Source of the DNA: an uncultured Aquincola sp.
GTDB lineage: Bacteria > Pseudomonadota > Gammaproteobacteria > Burkholderiales > Burkholderiaceae
DNA: 22,413 nt
Direction of reading: 5' to 3'
NCBI GenBank assembly: GCA_937883885.1
Contig: CAKZXL010000291.1
Location: 1 to 22,413 of the forward strand
Of this stretch, positions 1 through 7,900 are shown one piece after another. The first letter of the stretch is position 1. Every line of letters begins with the position of its first letter. Under the pieces are notes generated by a model. The model was not told where the DNA came from. It did no database searches and saw only the letters and a program-made list of their open reading frames with translations. A program made the translations under genes and the position numbers.

Positions 1-582
1 CAGCGCTTCGGTGCCCATGGCGGCCTGGTGGCGCTGGGCTACACCCATGTGCTGTCGCCGCGCTGGAATGCGTCGGCGGCGTTTGCGGCCGGCCATGGCG
101 GCCCGATCTGGCCGCAGCGGCGCATCGACCTGGACCTGGGCCGCGCCTGGGGCGAGCAACTGGCCTGGGTCACCCGCCTGGGCTGGTACGACGCACGCTA
201 CGAAGGTGGCCGCAGCGACGGTGGCTGGCGCGTCTCGGGCGCGGCCTACCTGCCCGGCGGCTGGTCGTTCGAGGCCGGCACCGTGCTCAACATCAGCCAG
301 CCCGGCCAGGTGCGCTCGGCCATGCCCTACCTGGCCGCCACGCAGGGCCTGGAAGGCGACTACTACCTCAGCCTGCGCTGGTCGCGCGGCCGCGAGGCCT
401 ACCAGGCGGTGGGCCCCGAGCGCCAGATCGCCAACTTTCCCAGCCACTCGGCCAGCCTCACCGGCCGGCTGTGGCTGGGCCCCTTGTGGGGCATGACGGG
501 CATGGTTGAGCAGTACGTGAACGGCAGCTCCCGCGGGTACCGCCGCACCTCGCTCAGCCTGGGCCTCTTCTACCAATGGTGA
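1..582 (+). CDS. YaiO-like outer-membrane beta-barrel protein, C-terminal part
   Basis: The gene is cut by the window edge; the reading frame is open from base 1, so the true start lies upstream. The visible 193 residues are rich in alternating aromatic and polar residues with many Gly, Trp and Tyr, giving the pattern of successive amphipathic beta strands. The chain ends in Tyr-Gln-Trp, and a terminal aromatic residue is the usual recognition signal for outer-membrane barrel assembly. The look matches the YaiO family of outer-membrane barrels, often found beside polysaccharide genes; this family call is by resemblance only. The stop codon overlaps the start of the next gene, so the two are probably translationally coupled. 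Its likely role, inferred from the deacetylase and glycosidase-like genes downstream, is passage or anchoring of a surface polysaccharide. It could be another small barrel. Confidence 0.6.
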   Translation, partial: QRFGAHGGLVALGYTHVLSPRWNASAAFAAGHGGPIWPQRRIDLDLGRAWGEQLAWVTRLGWYDARYEGGRSDGGWRVSGAAYLPGGWSFEAGTVLNISQPGQVRSAMPYLAATQGLEGDYYLSLRWSRGREAYQAVGPERQIANFPSHSASLTGRLWLGPLWGMTGMVEQYVNGSSRGYRRTSLSLGLFYQW

Positions 583-1379
583 CCCCCATGCCCGCCGCAC
601 TGCCTCCTGACCTGCACCGCCGCGGCCACCGCGGCGGCACCATCCTGCCGCACCGCTCCATCCGGAGCCTGCGCCTGCCGCCGGGCCGGCTGCTGGCCGG
701 GGCCCTGCTGGCCGCGGCCTTCACGGTCGCGCTGCTGCGGCTGCAGCCCTGGGTGGCGCAGGCCTGGAGCGACGTGTTGCTGTGGTGGATGCGGGGCCTG
801 GCCCTGCCCGGCGACTTCACGCCCGCGGTGGGCGGCGGCGAGGTGGCCACGCTGGCGGTGCCGGGGCTGGAAGTGCGCCTGCGCGGCCTCACCGGCCTGG
901 CGGTGCTGGGCCATGCAGTGGCGCTGGTGCTGCTGTGGTGGCTGCCCGCACGCCTGCCCGATGCAGCGCGGCCGCTGACCTTCCTGCTGCGCTTCGTGGC
1001 GCTGACGCATGGCGCCGCGCTGCTGTTCTTCGTGCTGTGGCCGGCCAGCTTTCCGCATTCGGTGCGCAGCCACGTGGGCAGCGGCCTGCGCCAGGCCTGG
1101 ATGCTGATGCTGCTGACGCCCTGGCTGCACCTGGCCACCTTCTACATCTTCCCGGTGGCCTGGTGGCACCGGGTGCTGCTCACGCTGCTGACGCTGCTCT
1201 TCGTGCTGGTGCTCACGCCGCTGCAGTACGCCTGCCATGCGGCGCTGGTGGTCCTGCTGGGCCTGGTGGCCATGCCGGTGCTGCACCTGCTGGGCGGCGT
1301 GATGCTGCCCATCCTGGGTTTCGTGGCCTTGTACGGCTGGGGCATGAGCTGGCGCCGGCCCGCGCTGGACCTGGCATGA
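576..1379 (+). CDS. Multi-pass inner-membrane protein, unknown function
   Basis: This 267-residue protein has a basic N-terminal stretch of about 35 residues, then roughly six to seven hydrophobic segments, the first near residues 38-55 and the last near 235-257. A loop of about 30 residues after the first segment is less hydrophobic and may face the periplasm. I do not recognise the family. The ATG at 576 overlaps the stop of the barrel gene, and the stop overlaps the next ATG (ATGA at 1376), so it sits in a tightly coupled operon. Position suggests an inner-membrane partner in making or exporting a polysaccharide. The exosortase Cys/Arg/His motif pattern is not visible: the only late Cys is in Ala-Cys-His-Ala. 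GTG at 579 or ATG at 588 are alternative starts. Confidence 0.7.
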   Translation: MVTPMPAALPPDLHRRGHRGGTILPHRSIRSLRLPPGRLLAGALLAAAFTVALLRLQPWVAQAWSDVLLWWMRGLALPGDFTPAVGGGEVATLAVPGLEVRLRGLTGLAVLGHAVALVLLWWLPARLPDAARPLTFLLRFVALTHGAALLFFVLWPASFPHSVRSHVGSGLRQAWMLMLLTPWLHLATFYIFPVAWWHRVLLTLLTLLFVLVLTPLQYACHAALVVLLGLVAMPVLHLLGGVMLPILGFVALYGWGMSWRRPALDLA

Positions 1380-2575
1380 AGCCACGCTGCACCACCCCAC
1401 CGCTGCGCCGGCTGGCCACCGGCCTGGCCGCCTGGCTGGCCGCCGGCGCCACCGCGCTGGCCGCCGTGCCGGTGCAAGGCGGCTGTGCCGCCGCGCCGCT
1501 GGTGGAGCCGGCGTTGCGCGATGCCGGCCTGCAGATGCTGCAGCGGCTGGCGGTGCAGGCGCCCGGTCAGCCCAGGCATGGCGCGCTGCGCCACAGCCTG
1601 GCCGCCGGCCATGTGGACGGCGCCGGCCGCGCCTGGCAGCAGGTTTCGGCCTACCAGGCCAACCTGGCGGTGCTGGGCGCGCTGGCGGTGGACGCGCCGG
1701 GCACGCTGCCGCTGGCCGCCGACTGGCTGCGCTGGCAGGCCCGGCATGCGGCCACCGGCGGCGCTTCGGCCGGCGTGGTGCTGGACCACTGGGTGCGTGA
1801 AGGCCAGGCCACCGCCACCCCCTGCCCGCCCGACCTGGCACGCAGCCTGTGCCATCACGTGGACGCTGACGACAGCACCGCCGCTTCGCTGCTGCTGCTG
1901 GCCGATGCGATGCAGCGCCAGGGCGCCGATGCGGTGCTGGCCGAAGCGCCGGTGCGCAATGCGCTGGCGCAGGCCGCCGCCGCCATCGAACGGCTGACCC
2001 TGGGCGACGGGCTGACGCTGGCCAAGCCGCTGCACCGCGTGGTCTACACCATGGACCAGGTGGAAGTGCTGGCCGCGCGCCTGGCCTGGGGCCGGTTGCT
2101 GCGCGCCCTGTGGGCCGACGAAGCCGGCCAGCGCCACCAGGAGGAGATGGCCGCCCGGCTGGCCACCGCCATGCAGGAGCGGCTGTGGCAGGCCGACGCC
2201 GGCTGGTGGCGCGTCAGCCTGGGCACGCCCGCCCGCCCGCGCCCGCCGCGCTGGTACCCCGACACCATGGCCCAGGCCTGGCCGCTGCTATGGGGCGTCG
2301 GCGATGCGCAGCGCAATGCCGAGGCCTGGCGCCGTGCCATCCAGGGCTGGCAGCAGCCGCCGCTGGACTGGAGCAGCCGCAGCGTCGACCCCGACGGCTT
2401 CTGGTGGCCCGCCGTGGCCGTGGCCGCCCGCTGCACCGGCGACGACGAACGCGCCCGCGCCTGGCTGGCCCGCGCCCGCAGCGCCTGGCTGGGGCCGGCG
2501 GGCTTTGCACCGCCCTTTCACATCGGCGACCTGCTGTGGCTGCTCTGGCTGGCCCCGCCGGTGGCGCGCCCCTGA
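1376..2575 (+). CDS. Secreted six-hairpin glycosidase-like protein
   Basis: This 399-residue protein starts at the ATG of an ATGA overlap with the previous stop. A signal peptide is visible: basic start, hydrophobic core, Ala-Leu-Ala near residue 30. The rest is helical with repeating Trp/Leu/Ala helices and conserved-looking blocks: Trp-Tyr-Pro-Asp-Thr followed by Gln-Ala-Trp-Pro-Leu, and near the C-terminus Asp-Pro-Asp-Gly-Phe-Trp-Trp-Pro. That pattern is typical of alpha/alpha toroid folds (six-hairpin glycosidases, lyases and related periplasmic polysaccharide enzymes). The exact family and catalytic residues cannot be fixed by eye. Neighbours (barrel, membrane protein, deacetylase) suggest it trims or binds a polysaccharide in the periplasm during export. 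Confidence 0.65.
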   Translation: MKPRCTTPPLRRLATGLAAWLAAGATALAAVPVQGGCAAAPLVEPALRDAGLQMLQRLAVQAPGQPRHGALRHSLAAGHVDGAGRAWQQVSAYQANLAVLGALAVDAPGTLPLAADWLRWQARHAATGGASAGVVLDHWVREGQATATPCPPDLARSLCHHVDADDSTAASLLLLADAMQRQGADAVLAEAPVRNALAQAAAAIERLTLGDGLTLAKPLHRVVYTMDQVEVLAARLAWGRLLRALWADEAGQRHQEEMAARLATAMQERLWQADAGWWRVSLGTPARPRPPRWYPDTMAQAWPLLWGVGDAQRNAEAWRRAIQGWQQPPLDWSSRSVDPDGFWWPAVAVAARCTGDDERARAWLARARSAWLGPAGFAPPFHIGDLLWLLWLAPPVARP

Positions 2576-2603
2576 TTCCCTGCACCCCGACCACCCACTG
2601 AAG

Positions 2604-2610
2604 AAGGAGG
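2604..2610 (+). promoter_or_regulatory. Strong ribosome binding site for the deacetylase gene
   Basis: AAGGAGG lies four bases before the ATG at 2615 and fixes that start. Only 39 bases separate this ATG from the previous stop, so the gene is probably in the same operon but has its own strong initiation. Confidence 0.75.
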
Positions 2611-2614
2611 AACC

Positions 2615-4846
2615 ATGCACCCCACCCCCATCCACAGCAGCCGCCTGGCACGGCTGCAGCGCGGCCTGGCCCGCCTGCTGGCCCCCACGCTGCTGGCCAC
2701 CGCCTGCACCGCCGCACTGGCCGGCCCGCCGCGCGACCGGCTGACGATGCTGGTGCCCGATGGCGCCAGCCTGAGCAGCTGGCAGGTGCAGGTGTGGACC
2801 GATTCGGCGGCCGAAGAAGGCATCCGCCTGGACGTGATCACCGACTCGGCCTTCCTGGCCCTGGGCCGCAATGCCGCGGCCAACATCGGCGGGCTGATCG
2901 TGCCCGACAGCGCCCACATCCGTGCCAGCGATGCGGTGGTGGCCGCCGTCAAGCAGTACGCCTACCTGGGCGGCAAGCTGATGCTGGTGTACGACGCCGG
3001 TGCGCAGACCGACGCCGGCTTCTACCCGCTGACCGGCCCTTCGCGCTTTTCCGACATGGTGGGCGTCAACTACGTCAACTGGAACAACGGCAGCGGCGCC
3101 GCCACGATGGTGGGCTTCGGTCCGGTGGTGGGCACCAAGGCACGGCTGGATGCGCTGTCCATCCCGCCGGGCAAGTACGCCCCGTATGCACCGGTGACCA
3201 GCGTGGCCGGTGTGACTGCCGCCGCCTACGTGCCCGCCACCGTGGCCGACCCCGGCGCCACCCAGGCCATGCGCGAGACGGTGCGCAGCCGCCACCGCTG
3301 GATCGACGACGGCTCGGCCAACGTGCGCCGGCTGCGGCTGCGCGCGCTGCGCGACGTGCTGGGCATCGGCACCGAGACCTCGTCCGCCACCCGCCTGGGC
3401 ACCCGCCAGACGCTGGCCACCGCGGCCACCGCCTTCCTCAGCTTCGACAACTGGCTGCGCGGCAACGACGAGGTGGAAGCGGTGCTGAGCAGCGACGGCA
3501 CGGTGGCCCTGGAGCGCAACGTGTCCAGCACCAGCACCGACACCTCGCTGCACACCATCAGCGGTTATGGCTACGGCGCGCTGGGCTACTTCAGCTACGT
3601 GACCACCGGGCAGTTCCCGGGCACGGTGTATCTGTCGTCGCCCGACCACGGCGTGGTGGCCGGCAAGCGCAGCTACGGCAGCGGGCAGGTGCTGTTCGTC
3701 AACATCCCGCTGGGCTACTTCAAGGCGGTGGGCACCGACAGCGCGCCGCTGCACGGCTTTCTCAGCCAGTTCGCGCGCGATGAGGTGCGCATCACCACGC
3801 TGTCGGCGCAGCCGCGCGGCCGTGGCGGCCTGATCTACAACTGGCACATCGACGACGGCGACGACCTGCTGACGGACATCAAGGGCCTGCTCGACAAGAC
3901 CAGCGTGCTGCGCCGCGGCGCCTTCAGCATCCATTTGACGGCGGGGCCAGACGTCATCAATTTCGGCGACGGCAACGGCATGAACCTGGACGGCAATGCC
4001 CAGTCGCAAGACCTGCTGCGCCGCTTGGGCAACGTCGGCCGTTATGCCTATTCGCTGCCGGTGAACCATGAGATCGGCTCGCACGGCGGCTGGATCCACG
4101 ATTACTGGGGCGCCTTTGCCAACGAAGCCAATTCACCCGACCTGACCACACTGCTGTCGAAGAATTTCGACGCCATCGAGAAGGTGACCGGCCGCAAGAT
4201 CCGCGAGTACTCGGCACCCACCGGCAACAACCCCGCCTGGGCCGTGCGATGGCTGGAAGCCCGCGGCGTGGTGGCCTACTACACCGTGGGCGACGGCGGC
4301 GCACCGGCGGTGCGGCCCTGGCGCGACGGCGCCCGCCTGACCCGCAACCTGTGGGCCATTCCGGTCACGCCCAACGGCAAGTACGCCACCTTCGAAGAGT
4401 TCGACGACTTCGGCATCAGCGACCAGCAATCGGGCCAGTGGCTGATCGATCTGCAGAGCTTCGTGGTCAACCACCGCACCAACCGGATGTTCTACAACCA
4501 TCCGCCCGGCGCGGCCGGCCACCTCAAGCCCATCAACGCGCTGCTCAACCGCGCCGACGGGCTGCAGCTGTCCAACCGCTTCCGCTGGTACACGATGGCG
4601 CAGGTGGCCGACTTCGCACAGCGGCGGCTGCAGACCAGCTGGAGCACCAGCAACCTGGGCTCGCTCAGCACCTACACCGCCACCAATGCGCAAGGCCTGA
4701 AGGACGTGACCTGGCTGCTGCCCAGGAAGCGCTACACCCTGCCGCTGGTGACCTGGGGCCTGGGCAGCGTGAGCTGGGACAGCGACCACTGGATCGTCAC
4801 CGCCGAAGGCGGCACCACGCTGAAGTTCCTGACCTCGGAGCTGTAA
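2615..4846 (+). CDS. Secreted polysaccharide deacetylase (NodB/CE4-like) with N-terminal Rossmann-type domain
   Basis: This 743-residue protein has a signal peptide (Arg-rich start, hydrophobic stretch, Ala-Leu-Ala before residue 37). Residues about 45-130 alternate strands and helices like a glutamine-amidotransferase or flavodoxin-like fold. A NodB-type region follows: an Asp pair (Asp413-Asp414, in Asn-Trp-His-Ile-Asp-Asp-Gly-Asp-Asp), a metal-binding Ser-His-Gly-Gly-Trp-Ile-His (His490 and His495), and an Arg motif Arg-Glu-Tyr-Ser-Ala-Pro-Thr-Gly starting at Arg530. In known CE4 enzymes the Asp and two His bind a metal that removes acetyl groups from amino sugars; here the two His are four residues apart rather than the usual three. 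The architecture recalls PelA-like exopolysaccharide deacetylases. The substrate is unknown; operon context suggests a surface polysaccharide. Confidence 0.75.
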   Translation: MHPTPIHSSRLARLQRGLARLLAPTLLATACTAALAGPPRDRLTMLVPDGASLSSWQVQVWTDSAAEEGIRLDVITDSAFLALGRNAAANIGGLIVPDSAHIRASDAVVAAVKQYAYLGGKLMLVYDAGAQTDAGFYPLTGPSRFSDMVGVNYVNWNNGSGAATMVGFGPVVGTKARLDALSIPPGKYAPYAPVTSVAGVTAAAYVPATVADPGATQAMRETVRSRHRWIDDGSANVRRLRLRALRDVLGIGTETSSATRLGTRQTLATAATAFLSFDNWLRGNDEVEAVLSSDGTVALERNVSSTSTDTSLHTISGYGYGALGYFSYVTTGQFPGTVYLSSPDHGVVAGKRSYGSGQVLFVNIPLGYFKAVGTDSAPLHGFLSQFARDEVRITTLSAQPRGRGGLIYNWHIDDGDDLLTDIKGLLDKTSVLRRGAFSIHLTAGPDVINFGDGNGMNLDGNAQSQDLLRRLGNVGRYAYSLPVNHEIGSHGGWIHDYWGAFANEANSPDLTTLLSKNFDAIEKVTGRKIREYSAPTGNNPAWAVRWLEARGVVAYYTVGDGGAPAVRPWRDGARLTRNLWAIPVTPNGKYATFEEFDDFGISDQQSGQWLIDLQSFVVNHRTNRMFYNHPPGAAGHLKPINALLNRADGLQLSNRFRWYTMAQVADFAQRRLQTSWSTSNLGSLSTYTATNAQGLKDVTWLLPRKRYTLPLVTWGLGSVSWDSDHWIVTAEGGTTLKFLTSEL

Positions 4847-4975
4847 GGGCGACTCAAAAAACTGCAATCGCCTGGTGTGAATTGGCTAAAGTGAAATCAG
4901 CGCGATTGCGGTCATTCAGTCAGCAGTAGCCATGCCATTGGCATCGCAATTCGTCGCGGGATTGGAGACTTTGTC
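4847..4975. promoter_or_regulatory. Palindrome-rich intergenic region before the sensor kinase
   Basis: This 129-base gap is more AT-rich than its surroundings. It holds a perfect 8-base inverted repeat, GCAATCGC (4864-4871) and GCGATTGC (4902-4909), 30 bases apart, and a second palindrome, ATGCCA-T-TGGCAT (4932-4944). CGCAAT recurs at 4945-4950. No intrinsic terminator with a T-tract was seen and no clear -35/-10 pair could be assigned. It probably holds the kinase promoter and binding sites for a regulator. Confidence 0.4.
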
Positions 4976-4978
4976 TTG
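4964..4978 (+). promoter_or_regulatory. Ribosome binding site that decides a TTG start
   Basis: GGAG at 4964-4967 is followed eight bases later by TTG at 4976. The reading frame is open only from 4895 and has no in-frame ATG or GTG between there and 4976, so the TTG is the best-supported start of the long kinase gene. Confidence 0.65.
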
Positions 4979-7900
4979 CACGCCCTGCCCGGATGGCCAC
5001 TGCTGCTGAATTGGCAATTCGCCCAGGAAGGCGCCATCGTCTGCCGTGTGTGCAAGGTCGGCTGGTCTTTCGCCGAACGTGTGCAACGCGCCTGCCTGCG
5101 GCGCCATGCCTTGCTCAGCGCCGCGCTCGATGGCGCGGGCTGCCCCCGCCCCCTGGCCCTGCAGGCCGATGCCCACGGCCTGCTCTACCGCGAATCGCTG
5201 GACCTGGACGCTTGGCCCGAGACGCTTGCGGCCCAGGCCACGGCTCCCGCCCCGCAGGCCGATGTGCTGGCCCTGGCACTGGCCTTGGGGCGGGTGCTGC
5301 AATCGCTGGAGCGCCACGGCATCGTGCATGGGCGGCTGTCGCCCGAGACGGTGCTGTGGCAGCCGGTCAGTGCCCAGGCCTGGCTCACCGATCTTGACCA
5401 TGGCGGCTTCGTGCGGGCCACCGACCCCGCCCATCCGCTGCCCGCCGCCGCGGCCGACCTGGCCGCACTGGGCGGCCTGCTGGCCTGGCGCCTGACCGGC
5501 GACCGCAGCTGGCTGCAAGCGCCGGCCCCTGGCGCCACCGACGAACCCCTGGCGCGCCTGCAGGCCCTGCCGGTTGATGGCTTCATGCGGCAGGTGCTGC
5601 TGGCCTTGTGGCAGGCCGGCGGCCCCGGCGGCTTTCGCAGCGCGCAGGCGCTGTGCCAGGTGCTGGTGCGCGGCACGGCGCACAACGGTGCGCTGGCGTT
5701 GGGGCGCCCGGCCTGCTGGCAGCTGCCGGCCGACCGCATCGGCCGTGCGCACGAGAGCGACCGCATGCTGCAGGCCCTGGCCGCCGCCGACCGGCGCCGC
5801 GATGCCTGCAGCGCGGCCAGCAGCGCGCAACCGGTGCTGGCCGTGGTGGAGGGGCAGTCGGGCATCGGCAAGACCTCGGTGGTGCAGGCCGCCTGCCAGG
5901 CCATGCGCGCGCTGGGCGCACGGGTGGCCGCCGGCAAGTTCAACCAGTACGGCAGCCAGTCGCCGCTGGCCCCGCTGCTGGGCGCGCTGGACGAAGCGCT
6001 GGCCGGCTGCGGCCTGCTGCTGCCCGCCGCGCGCGAAGCGGTGGCCGGCGCCATCCGCGCCGAACTGGGGGCGATGGCCGGTGTGCTCACCCCCGCGCTG
6101 CCCTGGCTGGCCCAGCTGATCGGCCCGCAGGCGCCGGCGCCCGAGCTGGGGGGCGATGCCAGCCGCATCCGCTTCGAGCTGGCCTTGCGCCGCCTGGTGG
6201 TGGCGCTGACGGCCGGTGATGCGCCACTGGTGCTGTTCATCGACGACCTGCAATGGGCCGACCCGCGTTCGCTGGAGCTGATGGAAAGCCTGCTGGCCGA
6301 GCCGCGCATGGGCAGCCTGCTGGTGCTGTGCGCCTACCGCAGCGAGGCCGTGGACGACGACCATCCGCTGCACCACTGGCTGGCCCGGCTGCAGGCCACC
6401 GCCGGGCTCGACCTGCGCCGCATCCCGGTGCAGGCCTGGACCGCCGACGACATCACGGCCCTGCTGGCGGCGGCCGGCGCGGGGGCCGGCCAGCCGATCG
6501 ACCAGGCCGCCGCCCTGCTGGCCCGGCAAGGCGAGGGCAACCCCTTCAAGACCCTGCAGCTGCTGCGGGCGGCCGAGCAGTTCGGTGCCATCGCGCCCGA
6601 TGCACACGGCCGCGGCTGGCAGGTCGACCTGGCGCGGCTGGCCGATCTGTCGGCCTACCGCAGCACCGCCGAGCTGGTGCAGGCGCGGCTGCACACGCTG
6701 CCCGAGGCCACGCAATCCACCCTCAGCGACGCGGCCCACCTGGGCGCTGCCTGGTCGGTGGACAGCCTGGCCGCCGGCCGCGGCAGCTCGGCGCTGCAGG
6801 TGTGCCGCGACCTGGCGCCGGCGCTGTCGGCCGGGCTGCTGCTGCCGGCCGACGACGAGACGGCGACCGACCCTGCGCTGGGCCTGCGCTTTTTGCACGA
6901 CGCGGTGCAGCAGGCGGCTTATGAGCGCATCACCCCCGCCCGGCGCGACGCACTGCGCGTGCGGCTGGGCGCCGGCCTGCTGCAGCATGCGGTGGAAGAA
7001 GGCCGGCTGAACCAGTTCCTGTTCACCATCGTCCAGCAGTTCAACGATGTGCAGCAGACACCCGCGGGCGGGCTCGACCCGGCCACCGCCGCGCAGCTGA
7101 ACGAGCGCGCCGGCCAGCTGGCCAGCGCCAAAGGTGCCACCGGCGAGGCGCTGAACTACTTCCTGCGGGCGGTGCAGGCGCGCCGCCTGCAGCCCGACGA
7201 AGCCGGCAGCGCGCAGGCCTTCGCGCTGTACCGGCGCGCCGCCGAGGTGGCCTGCGCCGCGGCCCGCTTCGACGTGGCCGAAGACCTGCTGCAGCAGGCG
7301 GCCGATCACCAGCCCGATGCCCTGGAATCGGCCCGCATCGACGAGCTGCGGCTGCTGATCCTGCTGGCGCGCAACCGGCTGGCCGAGGCGCTGCAACTGG
7401 GGCAGCAGACCCTGGCCGCACTGGGCGTGCCCTTGCTGTCGCTGGCCGACGCCGCGGCCTGGCCCGACGTGCCGGCGGCACTGCCCGACGTGGCACCGCA
7501 GGCCGGCAACCCGCGCGTCGACTGCGCCCACCGGCTGCTGGTGGCACTGACGCCGTGCGCCTACATCACCTCGTTCGAGATGTACGCCCGCGTCATCCGC
7601 ACCATGATCGGTCTGGCGGTGCAGTGGCCGGCCTCCGACTGGACCGCCCTGGCCTGGACCAACTACGGCCTGACGCTGTGCGGCATGGGCCGGCCGCAGG
7701 CCGCCTTCGAGGCCAGCGAAGTGGCCCTGGCCCTGCTGCCGCGCCTGCAACACCCGCCGCTGGGCTGCAAGGTGCGCGTGTTGTGCCTGGGCTTTCTGCG
7801 GCACTGGCGGCTGCCGCTGCACGAGCAGCTGGCGCCGATGCTGCAGGCTTATGAAGACTGCCAGGTGGCCGGCGACCAGGAGTACCTGGGCTATGCCGCC

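Noticed and set aside
576..1379. Idea that the membrane protein is an exosortase
   Set aside because: The Cys, Arg and His pattern of exosortases is not visible; only a generic multi-pass membrane protein can be supported.
2615..2730. Possible lipoprotein signal at the Cys near residue 31 of the deacetylase
   Set aside because: The residues before the Cys (Ala-Thr-Ala) do not fit a lipobox, and an Ala-Leu-Ala signal peptidase I site follows closely.
2288..4099. Antisense open frame of 603 codons opposite the deacetylase
   Set aside because: Product is Ala/His/Gly/Val-rich without domain features, and the sense gene has a strong ribosome binding site and NodB motifs.
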